A stretch of DNA of 64,000 bases from Bacillus_BD oryzisoli_A (GCF_043641075.1 NZ_JBHZRC010000005.1:124001-188000), one strand, 5' to 3'; positions 52,511 through 62,720 are shown, numbered from the stretch's first letter. Program-made: numbers and translations. Notes: a model not told the origin generated them from the sequence alone.

Positions 52511-53971
52511 ATGGAAGTAATTAAAGAGGTCCAAACGTTAAAGAACTTTATTGGAGGACAATGGATAGAATCCGCATCTGAAAAAATTGAAGAGGTTCCC
52601 AATCCAGCAACAGGTGAGGTTATAGCACGTATTCCGATATCTACTCGAGAAGATTTAGATCATGCTGTTTCAGTAGCACACGAAGCTTTTAAAATGTGGC
52701 GTAAAGTAGCCGTACCTCGCCGGGCACGTATTCTATTCCGTTATCAACAGTTGTTAGTAGAGAACTGGGAAGAGTTAGCTAAGCTAGTAACCTTAGAAAA
52801 TGGAAAAAGTTATGCGGAAGCGTACGGTGAAGTTCAACGCGGGATCGAGTGTGTTGAATTTGCTGCAGGTATCCCAACGTTAATGATGGGAGAGCAGCTC
52901 CCTGATATTGCCACTGGAGTTGAATCAGGTATGTATCGTTATCCAATTGGGGTAGTCGGGGGAATCTCACCGTTTAACTTTCCGATGATGGTTCCATGCT
53001 GGATGTACCCACTTGCGATTGCATGTGGAAATACCTTTGTTCTAAAACCTTCTGAAAGAACGCCATTGTTAGCGAATCGTTTAGCGGAATTGTTTAAAGA
53101 AGCAGGTCTGCCGGATGGAGTCTTCAACATTGTACATGGTGCACATGACGTGGTAAATGGCATTTTAGAAAATGAAGATGTAAAGGCTGTGTCTTTCGTA
53201 GGATCTCAACCTGTAGCTGAGTATATCTACAAAACAGCGGCAGCAAACGGCAAACGTGTACAAGCTCTTGCAGGAGCGAAAAATCATTCAATCGTTATGC
53301 CGGATGCTGATTTAGATAACGCAGTTACGAATATTATTGGAGCGGCATTTGGATCTGCAGGCGAACGCTGCATGGCTGCCTCAGTTGTTGTTACAGTAGG
53401 TGATGTTGCTGACGAGTTAGTAAGTCGTCTGAAAAAAGCGGCGGATGAAATTACAATTGGAAACGGTATGGATGAAGGGGTATTCCTTGGGCCGGTTATT
53501 CGCCAGTCACATAAAGAACGTACCCTTCAGTACATTGAAATTGGTGAAAACGAAGGAGCTTCTCTCATTCGGGATGGAAGAAAGGATGCAGCAGCAAGTG
53601 AAGACGGGTACTTTGTTGGACCGACTCTCTTTGATAACGTACAAACAGAAATGAAAATTTGGCAGGATGAAATCTTTGCTCCTGTGTTATCCATTGTTCG
53701 AGTAGATACATTAGAGGATGCAATTGAACTTACGAACAAGTCCGAATTTGCTAATGGTGCATGCTTATATACAGATAGTGCAAATGCCGTTCGTACATTC
53801 CGTGAGGATATTGATGCGGGTATGCTTGGTGTTAATCTTGGAGTTCCTGCGCCAATGGCCTTCTTCCCATTCTCAGGTTATAAGAAATCCTTCTACGGTG
53901 ACCTTCATGCAAATGGAAAAGATGGCGTAGAATTCTATACTCGTAAGAAAATGCTTACAGCTCGTTATTAA
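52511..53971 (+). CDS. mmsA: CoA-acylating methylmalonate/malonate-semialdehyde dehydrogenase
   Basis: A 486-residue aldehyde dehydrogenase of the MmsA/IolA group. The catalytic Cys is in SAGERCMAAS, the cofactor-binding stretch is GGISPFNFPMMVPCWMYPLA, and FVGSQPVAEYIY follows. The group makes acetyl- or propionyl-CoA from malonate or methylmalonate semialdehyde. Paired with the downstream omega-aminotransferase it would complete beta-alanine breakdown: transamination to malonate semialdehyde, then to acetyl-CoA and CO2. TTGGAGG lies before ATG 52511. Confidence 0.92.
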   Translation: MEVIKEVQTLKNFIGGQWIESASEKIEEVPNPATGEVIARIPISTREDLDHAVSVAHEAFKMWRKVAVPRRARILFRYQQLLVENWEELAKLVTLENGKSYAEAYGEVQRGIECVEFAAGIPTLMMGEQLPDIATGVESGMYRYPIGVVGGISPFNFPMMVPCWMYPLAIACGNTFVLKPSERTPLLANRLAELFKEAGLPDGVFNIVHGAHDVVNGILENEDVKAVSFVGSQPVAEYIYKTAAANGKRVQALAGAKNHSIVMPDADLDNAVTNIIGAAFGSAGERCMAASVVVTVGDVADELVSRLKKAADEITIGNGMDEGVFLGPVIRQSHKERTLQYIEIGENEGASLIRDGRKDAAASEDGYFVGPTLFDNVQTEMKIWQDEIFAPVLSIVRVDTLEDAIELTNKSEFANGACLYTDSANAVRTFREDIDAGMLGVNLGVPAPMAFFPFSGYKKSFYGDLHANGKDGVEFYTRKKMLTARY

Positions 53972-54012
53972 AAAAAGGACTAAAAAATTAATCTGGATGA
54001 TAGGAGTTGATT

Positions 54013-55353
54013 ATGTTGAATACAACAACCGTACAGGATTTACAGAAAACGGATGAAAAATATTTATGGCATGCGATGAGAGGGGCAAATCCTAATCCAA
54101 GTAATTTAATTGCCGCTAAAGCAGAAGGGGCATGGGTAACAGATATTGAGGGAAATCGATATTTAGATGGTATGTCTGGTCTTTGGTGTGTAAATGTTGG
54201 GTATGGACGAAAAGAGCTTGCTCAAGCGGCCTATGAACAACTAATGGAAATGCCTTATTTTCCTTTGTCACAAAGTCATGTTCCAGCAATTAAATTAGCT
54301 GAAAAAATAAATGAATGGCTTGGTGATGATTACGTCATTTTCTTCTCTAACAGCGGTTCGGAAGCGAATGAAACAGCATTTAAAATTGCACGTCAATATC
54401 ACCAGCAAAAAGGGAATCATAATCGGATTAAGTTTATTTCTCGCTATCGTGCATACCATGGGAATTCAATGGGCGCACTTGCTGCTACTGGTCAAGCACA
54501 GCGTAAATATAAGTATGAGCCATTAGGTCAAGGATTCCTGCATGTAGCGCCACCAGATACGTACCGTAATCCAGATGATGTTCATACACTGCAAAGTGCG
54601 GAAGAAATTGATCGTGTCATGACATGGGAATTAAGCCAAACTGTGGCTGGTGTCATCATGGAGCCTATTATTACAGGTGGAGGAATTTTAATGCCTCCTG
54701 ATGGGTATATGGCAAAGGTAAAAGAAATCTGTGAAAAGCATGGGGCACTCCTAATTTGTGATGAGGTTATCTGTGGATTTGGCCGTACAGGAAAACCATT
54801 TGGATTTATGAACTATGATGTAAAGCCTGATATTATTACGATGGCTAAGGGTCTTACAAGCGGTTACCTTCCGCTTTCAGCAACAGCGGTTAAAAGAGAG
54901 ATTTATGAAGCATATGTTGGTACTGATGATTATGATCGTCTTCGCCATGTCAATACTTTTGGAGGAAGCCCTGCTTCATGTGCCTTAGCATTAAAGAATT
55001 TGGAAATTTTAGAAAATGAAAACCTAATTGAACGTTCTAAAGAATTAGGTGAAAGACTTTTACTAGAACTAGAAGAGATCAAAGCACATCCAAACGTAGG
55101 AGATGTTCGTGGAAAAGGTCTTCTATTAGGGATTGAACTAGTAGAAGATAAGCAAACAAAAGAGCCAATTAAGATTGAAAAAATAAACAAAGTAATGGCA
55201 ATTTGTAAAGAAAAAGGCCTCATCGTTGGTAAAAATGGAGATACGGTAGCTGGATACAATAATATTTTACAACTTTCGCCTCCATTAAACATTACAGAAG
55301 AAGACTTTACGTTTATTGTGAATACGTTAAAGGAAAGTATTCAACAATTGTAA
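54013..55353 (+). CDS. Class III (omega) aminotransferase, probably beta-alanine--pyruvate type
   Basis: A 446-residue PLP enzyme with the class III signature LLICDEVICGFGRTGKPFG and the PLP Lys in IITMAKGLTSGYLPLSA. SNSGSEANETAFKIAR and the N-terminal DGMSGLWCVNVGYGR are typical of beta-alanine/omega-amino acid:pyruvate transaminases. It follows mmsA by about 40 nt, and the gene pair matches the beta-alanine route. ATG 54013 is favoured over the TTG at 54007, which directly touches the AGGAG. Confidence 0.92.
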   Translation: MLNTTTVQDLQKTDEKYLWHAMRGANPNPSNLIAAKAEGAWVTDIEGNRYLDGMSGLWCVNVGYGRKELAQAAYEQLMEMPYFPLSQSHVPAIKLAEKINEWLGDDYVIFFSNSGSEANETAFKIARQYHQQKGNHNRIKFISRYRAYHGNSMGALAATGQAQRKYKYEPLGQGFLHVAPPDTYRNPDDVHTLQSAEEIDRVMTWELSQTVAGVIMEPIITGGGILMPPDGYMAKVKEICEKHGALLICDEVICGFGRTGKPFGFMNYDVKPDIITMAKGLTSGYLPLSATAVKREIYEAYVGTDDYDRLRHVNTFGGSPASCALALKNLEILENENLIERSKELGERLLLELEEIKAHPNVGDVRGKGLLLGIELVEDKQTKEPIKIEKINKVMAICKEKGLIVGKNGDTVAGYNNILQLSPPLNITEEDFTFIVNTLKESIQQL

Positions 55354-55400
55354 TGACTGATTTTATAAATATATTGTAAAAAGTACTCTCGATCCCATGA

Positions 55401-55432
55401 AGGGGCGTCCCTATCCACACAGGGACGTCCCT
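55401..55432 (+). repeat. Double GGGACGTCCC palindrome, probable terminator
   Basis: AGGGGCGTCCCT and AGGGACGTCCCT, 8 nt apart, are each self-complementary and complementary to one another. This is a variant of the GGGAC hairpin family found elsewhere in the window. It ends the aminotransferase transcript. Confidence 0.65.
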
Positions 55433-55521
55433 ATTGCATTCAAGGTGTAATTTATAGAGTGAGACTGCCCTTCTTAGATGGATGAAGTAGTGCTGGATCA
55501 GTGAATAAGTCGGAGGTCATG

Positions 55522-56175
55522 ATGAAAAGTCTACCTGTAAACACATTATGGTTTGTTTGTTCTATTATGTTAAATGCTTTAGGAAATAGTTTTATGATCA
55601 TAGCAAACCTAGGAAGCGCCCCTTGGGCAGCTGCAGGGGAAAATCTGGCGTCAATATTACCGTTTTCCATTGGCGTCTGCATTATTTTTTTGAATTTCTG
55701 TTCGTTTATGCTTAGTTACATTATGAAAATAAAATTTTCCTTCTCGATGTTTATTAAAAGTATGGTTCTTACCTTTGTTTTTGGAATGCTAATTGATCTG
55801 TTTGTGCACTTTCATCACATGATGTATGTACCGGAGAATATATGGATTCGTTGTTTATATATATTAATTGGGCTCAACCTCATGGCAATAGCTATAAGTA
55901 TTTATTTTCAATCAAGCACAGTGTATTTGCCGTCTGATTATTTGTTGAAGGCATTTGGGAAGCTAATGAACAATTATACATTAGGAAATATTATTTGTAC
56001 GTTAATTCCGTTATCCATCAGCCTCCCTATAATGATCGTTCAACAGCATATAATGGGTCTAGGTATAGGCACGATGTTGTACTTGTTTGGAATTGGAATT
56101 TTTATTGATCAATATAATCGCTGGATTGTGATTCATAAAGAAGTTCCAAAACAAAATACATACTTAGTAAAATAA
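55522..56175 (+). CDS. YczE/YitT-like membrane protein
   Basis: A 217-residue protein with about five hydrophobic segments. The motif LGNSFMIIANLGSAPWAAAGENLA (residues about 20-43) is typical of the YczE/YyaS group, which is uncharacterised except as accessory membrane proteins. ATG 55522 lies 5 nt after GGAGG. It stands just before the EutH-like gene with 45 nt between, so the two may be co-expressed. Confidence 0.8.
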   Translation: MKSLPVNTLWFVCSIMLNALGNSFMIIANLGSAPWAAAGENLASILPFSIGVCIIFLNFCSFMLSYIMKIKFSFSMFIKSMVLTFVFGMLIDLFVHFHHMMYVPENIWIRCLYILIGLNLMAIAISIYFQSSTVYLPSDYLLKAFGKLMNNYTLGNIICTLIPLSISLPIMIVQQHIMGLGIGTMLYLFGIGIFIDQYNRWIVIHKEVPKQNTYLVK

Positions 56176-56220
56176 AGAATGTGCAGGCTAACTGGGTAGT
56201 ATTTGAAGGGAAGAGTTTTT

Positions 56221-57300
56221 ATGGGAATCAATGAAATAATCGTTTATATCATGGTGTTTTTTCTCTGTTTAGGTGCCGTCGACAAATGTATAGGCAACCG
56301 AATGGGCTTAGGTCAAAAATTTAGTGAAGGCTTTATGGCCATGGGGATGTTAACGATGTCTATGGTTGGTATTGTATCCATAGCTCCTGTGCTATCTGGT
56401 ATTTTAATCCCTTTAATTGCCCCCATCTATGCTTTAATGGGTGCTGATCCGTCTTCGTTTGCTAATACAATATTAGCCTTGGATATGGGTGGATATGCAC
56501 TAGCGAAAGAAATGGCGTTAACTCCTGAAGCAGAGTTATTTTCATGGGTATTTTTAGGAACGATGATGGGGCCCACGATTGTCTTTACCATTCCAGTTGC
56601 TTTAGGGATGATTGAAAAAGAAGATTATCCCTACTTTGCGAAGGGGATTTTATTAGGTATCATTACGGTGCCCTTCGGTTGTCTTGTTGGTGGAATCGTG
56701 GCGAATATAAGCTTAAACATCATTATAGCCAACCTCATTCCGACTATTATCTTTTCAATCGTGATTGCGATAGGACTATGGAAAGCAGCAGACAAAATGA
56801 TGAAAGGATTTCATTACTTTGGTAAGTGTATTGAAATTCTAGCGATATTAAGTCTTACAGCTATTATTATTGAAACATTAACAGGTTTAATCATTATCCC
56901 ACATATGACGCCTATTTCGGAAGGAATTCAAACAGTTGGGATGATTGCCATTGTACTTGCTGGAGCTTTTCCAATGGTAGCGTTTGTAACTAAAATATTT
57001 AACAAGCATTTGGGGAAAGCAGGTAATCTGCTGGGAATAAATCATACGTCCGCAGCTGGTTTAGTTGCTACACTTGCCCATAATATTCCTATGCTTACTT
57101 TGCTAAAGAACATGGATCCAAGAGGAAAGGTCATAAATATTGCATTTGCCGTTAGTAGTGCTTTTGTTTTTGGAAGCCACCTAGGCTTTGTGGCAGGGGT
57201 TAATAAGGAAATGGTGTTTGCGATGATCGTTGGAAAGCTGGCGGGAGGATTGGCAGCTGTATTCTTAGCGATGATTGCCACGCGTAAGTCAACCAGTTAA
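56221..57300 (+). CDS. eutH: EutH-like ethanolamine transporter
   Basis: A 359-residue membrane protein with about 10-11 segments matching the EutH family, with GAVDKCIGNRMGLGQKFSEGF at the N-terminus, LALDMGGYALAKEMA near residue 90 and SAFVFGSHLGFVAGVN near the end. EutH takes up ethanolamine. No other eut gene is in the window, so it may carry ethanolamine or a related amine or amino alcohol to the nearby aminotransferase pathway. AAGGGAAG precedes ATG 56221. Confidence 0.88.
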   Translation: MGINEIIVYIMVFFLCLGAVDKCIGNRMGLGQKFSEGFMAMGMLTMSMVGIVSIAPVLSGILIPLIAPIYALMGADPSSFANTILALDMGGYALAKEMALTPEAELFSWVFLGTMMGPTIVFTIPVALGMIEKEDYPYFAKGILLGIITVPFGCLVGGIVANISLNIIIANLIPTIIFSIVIAIGLWKAADKMMKGFHYFGKCIEILAILSLTAIIIETLTGLIIIPHMTPISEGIQTVGMIAIVLAGAFPMVAFVTKIFNKHLGKAGNLLGINHTSAAGLVATLAHNIPMLTLLKNMDPRGKVINIAFAVSSAFVFGSHLGFVAGVNKEMVFAMIVGKLAGGLAAVFLAMIATRKSTS

Positions 57301-57326
57301 TAATGATATTAGACTAAATGCTGTTT

Positions 57327-57360
57327 AAATAGGGTGGCCACATTCGTGGTTGCCCTATTT
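57327..57360 (+). terminator. Terminator after eutH
   Basis: AAATAGGGTGGCCAC pairs with GTGGTTGCCCTATTT. The remainder of the 57301-57628 gap is AT-rich leader with no clear gene or riboswitch. Confidence 0.8.
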
Positions 57361-57628
57361 CAATAATGTTTTTTGAAAATAAGTCTATTTGCCCTAATTA
57401 TATTTGAACGTATTGTCTATGGAATAAATAGATCATTAGATTCTATTTTTATATTGTGAAATAACATAAAATAAATTATATTAGTATAGCAGAATATTTA
57501 GAAATATTAAAATTATGATAGATGTTAGGCATAGATCCACGGGATTTCTATGTAATACACCTTATTCATCCTAGTGTGTGCAGCAAATGATAGAAGTCCA
57601 AAAAATGAAATTGGAAATGGAGTATGTT

Positions 57629-59044
57629 ATGCAGGCAATAATAAATGGGTTCAACGGAATTGTATGGTGTAAAGCTCTTGTTATTCTTTTTCTTGCAGCA
57701 GGATTGTTTTTTTCTATTGCTACTCGGTTTCCACAGCTAAGGCATCTTAAGGATATAAGAAGTTTAATTTTTGAGAAAGGTGATTCTAAATCCGAAGTAT
57801 CTGCATTTCAAGGATTAACGATGACGCTTGCCAGCAGAGTCGGAATAGGGAATATCGCAGGCGTTGCAGCGGCCATTGCATACGGGGGACCAGGAGCTCT
57901 TTTTTGGATGTGGGTCATGGCATTTTTAGGAGCGGCCACTTCATTTGTTGAAACAACGCTTGCGCAGGTATACAAGGAGAAAGATGAAGGAGAGTTACGT
58001 GGAGGTCCACCATTTTACATCGAAAAAGGGTTAAAGTTAAAATGGCTGGCAGTACTCTATGCTGCGGTTACCGTGCTGGCACAAGGAGTACTATTACCTC
58101 CCTTACAGGCAAACACAGTTGCAGCTGGAATTGAAAATGCATTCGGGATTCCACCTTCCATAACAGGTGGAATATTGGTCATTGTTTTAGCGGCTATTAT
58201 TTTTGGTGGAGTGACACGCATTGCTAGATTTGCAGAGATAGTGGTTCCCTTTATGGCAATCGGATATATAGTAGTTTGTTTCCTTGTTTTGGGGGCAAAT
58301 ATTTCTGAAATTCCTCAAATGTTTAAACTTATCATTGAAAGCGCTTTAGGTGTAAATGCAACATTTGGAGCAATAATAGGGTCTGCAATCACTTGGGGGA
58401 TTCAAAGAGGCCTTTATTCAAATGCAGCTGGTGTAGGAAGTGAAATTTTCGGCGCAGCAGCAGTAGAAGTGTCCCACCCGGCAAAACAAGGATTAGTTCA
58501 GTCCTTTGCCGTTTATGTTGATACCTTACTTATTTGTTCAGCTACTGGTTTTATGATTCTTATTACAGGAATGTACGATGTTATTCCAAATGGAACAACA
58601 CCCCTAGTAACGAATCTTGGGGATGTAGAACCAGGTGCAGTTTATACACAAAGAGCCATTGAGTCTGTATTACCAGGCTTTGGTTCTCCATTTATTGCTA
58701 TAGCTGTTTTATTCTTTGCCTTTACGACTATGGTTGCCTATTATTATAGTGCAGAAACCTGTCTTGCTTATATTCTAGGGGTAAAGAAGAAAATCTGGAT
58801 GAGAAATGTATTAGGGTTACTCGTATTAGGTGCTGTTTACTACGGGAGTGTTAACACTGCCGAAATTGGGTGGGGATTAGGCGACTTAGGAATAGGGAGT
58901 ATGGGTTGGATGAATATCATCGTTATTTTATTTCTATCAAAGAAAGTGTTTATAATATTAAAGGATTATGAGATTCAGAAGAAAGAGGGGAAAAATCCAT
59001 TATTTGATCCTGCTGAATTAGGTATTACAGATGCTGATTATTAG
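57629..59044 (+). CDS. AGCS-family alanine/glycine:cation symporter (paralogue 1)
   Basis: A 471-residue symporter with about 11 membrane segments and family signatures SRVGIGNIAGVAAAIAYGGPGALFWMW (residues about 68-94) and GAAAVEVSHPAKQGLVQSF. It imports alanine, glycine or similar amino acids with Na+ or H+. GGAG 6 nt before ATG 57629 sets the start; the frame is open further upstream. Notable variants against its two neighbours are SRVG for SRIGTGN and GPPFY for GTPFY, which suggests a different substrate. Confidence 0.9.
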   Translation: MQAIINGFNGIVWCKALVILFLAAGLFFSIATRFPQLRHLKDIRSLIFEKGDSKSEVSAFQGLTMTLASRVGIGNIAGVAAAIAYGGPGALFWMWVMAFLGAATSFVETTLAQVYKEKDEGELRGGPPFYIEKGLKLKWLAVLYAAVTVLAQGVLLPPLQANTVAAGIENAFGIPPSITGGILVIVLAAIIFGGVTRIARFAEIVVPFMAIGYIVVCFLVLGANISEIPQMFKLIIESALGVNATFGAIIGSAITWGIQRGLYSNAAGVGSEIFGAAAVEVSHPAKQGLVQSFAVYVDTLLICSATGFMILITGMYDVIPNGTTPLVTNLGDVEPGAVYTQRAIESVLPGFGSPFIAIAVLFFAFTTMVAYYYSAETCLAYILGVKKKIWMRNVLGLLVLGAVYYGSVNTAEIGWGLGDLGIGSMGWMNIIVILFLSKKVFIILKDYEIQKKEGKNPLFDPAELGITDADY

Positions 59045-59097
59045 GAAAAGGAATACAAAAACAAAGAACACTCTAAATGTATTAAAAGTTAAATACT

Positions 59098-59141
59098 AAA
59101 AAAAAGCAGGGTGGCCATGTAAATGGCCACCCTGCTTTTTT
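59098..59141 (+). terminator. Terminator between symporter genes 1 and 2
   Basis: AAAAAAGCAGGGTGGCCAT and its perfect complement around a 4-nt loop. The rest of the 59045-59346 gap is AT-rich with nothing evident. Confidence 0.93.
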
Positions 59142-59346
59142 AGGTTAAGGGAGTAGTCTACACCTATACAATCCAACTAAACTGCATCTGTCTTACCTAT
59201 ATTCTTATTTTCGCAGTGACAGAAGGTAAGTTTTGTTTAAATGAATCTTTTACAGAGTGTCTAAAGCAAATATTAATATATTCTATATAATTTATTTTAT
59301 ATTCTGAATCTTTAAATAATATTAATGAAAGGGAAGTGATATTTTT

Positions 59347-60858
59347 ATGTTAGAATTGGTCAATTTACTGAATAGTTATGTTTGGAGTAATGCTCTAGTA
59401 TTCTTATTCTTAGCTGTCGGACTATTTTTTACTGTCCGCACCAGATTTGTACAAGTCAGACGTTTTAAAGACATGGTTAAATTATTATTTGAAAAGAACA
59501 ATGACAATGCAGGTATTTCTTCCTTCCAAGCATTAGCAATGTCTTTAGGTAGTCGTATCGGAACGGGTAATATCGTTGGGGTGGCTGCTGCAATTAGTTT
59601 AGGAGGACCAGGAGCAGTCTTTTGGATGTGGATCACAGGATTTTTTGGAAGTGCAACTTCTTTTATCGAGATCACACTAACCCAAATCTATAAAAGTAAA
59701 TTAGAGGGTGAGTATCGTGGTGGTACACCGTTCTATATTTACAAAGGGTTAAATTTAAAGTGGTTCTCTGTTATTTCAGCAATTGTCTTAACCGTAGTTA
59801 TTGGTCTTCTCTGGCCTACTGTACAAGCTAATACAATTGCTTTAACGGTACAAGATACTTTTAATATTCCACCTTTGGTTACAGGATCTTTATTAGCTTT
59901 ATTAATTGCTGGTATTATTTACGGTGGTGTTAAGCGTATAGCAACTGTTTCAGAATATTTAGTTCCGTTTATGGCGTTTGGATATGTCGGTATCTGTATC
60001 GTATTATTAGCTTTAAATGTTTCTGAAATTCCAGCTATGTTTTCATTAATTGTTTCTAGTGCATTTAATTTAAATGCTGCATTCTCGGGACTTTTAGGTA
60101 CTGCAATTGCTATGGGTGTACAGCGCGGAGTGTTTGCAAGTGCTGCAGGTCTTGGTACTGAAACTTTTGAATCTGGTGCAACAAGTGTGTCGCATCCTGC
60201 AAAACAAGGCTTAGTGCAAGCGCTTTCTATTTACATTGATACCTTCTTAATTTGTACTGCAACTGCATTTATGATTCTAATTACAGGAAAGTATAACGTT
60301 ATTCCTAGCGGTGGGGATCCTATTGTTAACAACTTACCAGGTGCTGGTCCAGAATTATATACTCAAGTTGCAATGGGAACTCTAGTTTCACAGACTTTCG
60401 GTCAATATTTCATGACTGCTTCATTATTCTTATTCTGTTTTACAACATTAATTACGTATTTCTATAAAATGGATACAAATATAGCATTTGTTAGAGAAAT
60501 TCTTAATCTTAAAAGTTCAAGCAACTTTGTTAATCACTTGGCACGCTTCGGACTTCTCGGAATGGTCATTTTCGGTGCTATTAACTCAGCTCCATTAATC
60601 TGGGGTATAACGGACTTAGGTGTTGGACTTCTCGGATGGATTAACGTAATCACTATTTTCCTTTTATCTAAGATTGCCCTAAAAGCGCTTAAAGATTACG
60701 ATGAACAGAAACTAGCAGGACTCAATCCTGTCTTTCGCCAAAGTAAAGTTGGTATAAAAAATGCTGATTTCTGGGAAGAGCTCGAAGAAAAAGAGCTCGC
60801 AGAAAGAGAGATTGCAGCAACAAAGGAGCTAAAAGCAAGAGGACGCACTATTAAATAA
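59347..60858 (+). CDS. AGCS-family alanine/glycine:cation symporter (paralogue 2)
   Basis: A 503-residue symporter with SRIGTGNIVGVAAAISLGGPGAVFWMW near residue 70 and GATSVSHPAKQGLVQALSIYIDTFLICTAT near residue 280. The C-terminal tail is longer and highly charged (WEELEEKELAEREIAATKEL), a cytoplasmic extension absent from paralogue 1. It has its own promoter region and terminator. GAAAGGGAAG precedes the ATG. Confidence 0.92.
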   Translation: MLELVNLLNSYVWSNALVFLFLAVGLFFTVRTRFVQVRRFKDMVKLLFEKNNDNAGISSFQALAMSLGSRIGTGNIVGVAAAISLGGPGAVFWMWITGFFGSATSFIEITLTQIYKSKLEGEYRGGTPFYIYKGLNLKWFSVISAIVLTVVIGLLWPTVQANTIALTVQDTFNIPPLVTGSLLALLIAGIIYGGVKRIATVSEYLVPFMAFGYVGICIVLLALNVSEIPAMFSLIVSSAFNLNAAFSGLLGTAIAMGVQRGVFASAAGLGTETFESGATSVSHPAKQGLVQALSIYIDTFLICTATAFMILITGKYNVIPSGGDPIVNNLPGAGPELYTQVAMGTLVSQTFGQYFMTASLFLFCFTTLITYFYKMDTNIAFVREILNLKSSSNFVNHLARFGLLGMVIFGAINSAPLIWGITDLGVGLLGWINVITIFLLSKIALKALKDYDEQKLAGLNPVFRQSKVGIKNADFWEELEEKELAEREIAATKELKARGRTIK

Positions 60859-60923
60859 GAAAATCTAAAAACAGATAGCATTGATGGTGGTTAAATATTT
60901 AGAAATAATAATAGAATCAAATG

Positions 60924-60957
60924 GAGCAGACGTTTTAAAAGCGACCTGCTCTTTTTT
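60924..60957 (+). terminator. Terminator after symporter 2
   Basis: GAGCAG and CTGCTC with a partly paired interior (GTTTTAAAAG), followed by six T. In the rest of 60859-61238 I see no riboswitch or gene. Confidence 0.75.
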
Positions 60958-61238
60958 ATTTACAGGGTTTAATGTAAAAGCAATAGTTATGAACGTTTAA
61001 CAATATGTCTAATGATAGTATTCGGAAAATAGATTATTTTTAGATAAAGAACGGCAGCCAAGCATCAATTATAGAAAAATTGAGAGTGCTTTCAACAGAA
61101 GAATTTAATAACAGGAGAGGATAAGAGGTTTCAAGACAACCATTAAAGGATTAGTAAAGATGCTTACAATAATTTACTGAATATTAGTAATTTTAGGTTA
61201 CCTATTAATTTAGAAATACACTAATCAGGGGGGATTTG

Positions 61239-62720
61239 ATGAATGAAATGATTAATTGGTTAAATGGATATGTCTGGAGTCCAGTACTAGTTTATTTGCT
61301 CTTAGGGGTAGGTTTGCTGTATACCATTCTCACACGTTTTGTACAAGTAAGGTTTTTTAAAGAGATGATAAAGCTAGCTGCTGAGGACGAGAGTTCAAAG
61401 GCTGGAGTAAATTCTTTTCAAGCGTTAATGATGTCATTGGGAAGCCGAATTGGTACAGGTAATGTTGCCGGTGTAGCTACAGCGATTGCATTAGGAGGAC
61501 CTGGTGCTGTTTTCTGGATGTGGCTTTCGTCATTTTTCGGGAGTGCGATTTCGTTCATTGAAATCACACTTACACAAGTATATAAAAGAAAAATAGATGG
61601 TGAATACAGAGGAGGTACTCCCTTTTATATTGAAAAAGGATTAAAACAAAAGTGGTTTGCCATTTTATCTGCCATTGTCACATTGATTGTCATGGGCCTA
61701 TTATGGCCGGGTATACAAGCCAATACCGTTGCATTATCAATCAATGATGCCTTTGGAATATCACCAACTATAACGGGTATCCTTGTGGTTGTTTTACTAG
61801 GAACGATTATTTTTGGGGGTGTTAAGAGAATAGCGAAAACTGCAGAGATCATTGTTCCGTTTATGGCTATTGGTTACGTCATCGTTTGCTTAATCACCCT
61901 TGCCATGAATTATTCTAGCATTCCTAGTGTTATTTCCTTAATCTTTTCTAGTGCTTTTGATTTAAATGCAACTTTTGGAGGATTATTGGGTGCAGCCATT
62001 TCTTGGGGAGTTCAAAGAGGTATTTATGCAACGGGAGCTGGTTTAGGTAGTGAAACCTTTGAATCTGGTGCTGCAGAGGTATCCCACCCAGCAAAACAAG
62101 GTTTAGTACAAGCACTTTCTGTTTACATTGATTCCTTTTTAATTTGCACATCTACGGCATTTATGATCCTTATTACTGGAATGTACGATGTGAAACCAGA
62201 AGGAATGGAACCTATTACAAATAAACTTGGAGAAGTGGCTCCATCTTTGTATACACAACTTTCTATTAATTCAATATTCCCTGGTTTTGGTGCAGCTTTT
62301 CTTGCTATTGCTTTGTTTTTCTTCTGCTTTACAACACTAATATCTTACTACTATAAAGCCGAGACAAATCTTGCTTTTCTTAGAGATAATTTAAAAATAA
62401 AATCAGCTTGGCCCAATCATGTATTGAAGGTTTTCTTACTTGCAAGTGTCATGTATGGCAGTGTTAAATCAGCTTCTTTGGTTTGGGCGATAGGGGATTT
62501 AGGTACGGGAGCGATGGCTTGGGTAAACCTTACTGTCATTCTTCTCCTTACAAAAACAGCATTAAAAGTATTAAAGGACTATGAAATGCAGAAAAAGGCA
62601 GGGAAAAATCCCGTATTTGATCCTGTCAAGCTAGGAATAACTGGGGCAGACTTTTGGGAAGAAGAATACAAGGTACTTGAACATAATCAGCCAAAAAAGC
62701 AAAAAAAATCCATATCTTAA
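61239..62720 (+). CDS. AGCS-family alanine/glycine:cation symporter (paralogue 3)
   Basis: A 493-residue symporter, closer to paralogue 2 than to 1, with SRIGTGNVAGVATAIALGGPGAVFWMW and SGAAEVSHPAKQGLVQALSVYIDSFLIC. About 11 membrane segments and a Lys-rich tail. GGGGGGA precedes ATG 61239. Three AGCS genes in a row, each separately terminated, suggest use of several related amino acids (alanine, glycine, beta-alanine) under separate control. Confidence 0.92.
   Translation: MNEMINWLNGYVWSPVLVYLLLGVGLLYTILTRFVQVRFFKEMIKLAAEDESSKAGVNSFQALMMSLGSRIGTGNVAGVATAIALGGPGAVFWMWLSSFFGSAISFIEITLTQVYKRKIDGEYRGGTPFYIEKGLKQKWFAILSAIVTLIVMGLLWPGIQANTVALSINDAFGISPTITGILVVVLLGTIIFGGVKRIAKTAEIIVPFMAIGYVIVCLITLAMNYSSIPSVISLIFSSAFDLNATFGGLLGAAISWGVQRGIYATGAGLGSETFESGAAEVSHPAKQGLVQALSVYIDSFLICTSTAFMILITGMYDVKPEGMEPITNKLGEVAPSLYTQLSINSIFPGFGAAFLAIALFFFCFTTLISYYYKAETNLAFLRDNLKIKSAWPNHVLKVFLLASVMYGSVKSASLVWAIGDLGTGAMAWVNLTVILLLTKTALKVLKDYEMQKKAGKNPVFDPVKLGITGADFWEEEYKVLEHNQPKKQKKSIS

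Noticed and set aside
61021..61238. A glycine riboswitch upstream of the third AGCS symporter
   Set aside because: A GGAGAGG occurs, but the conserved core elements and paired stems of the glycine aptamer are missing.
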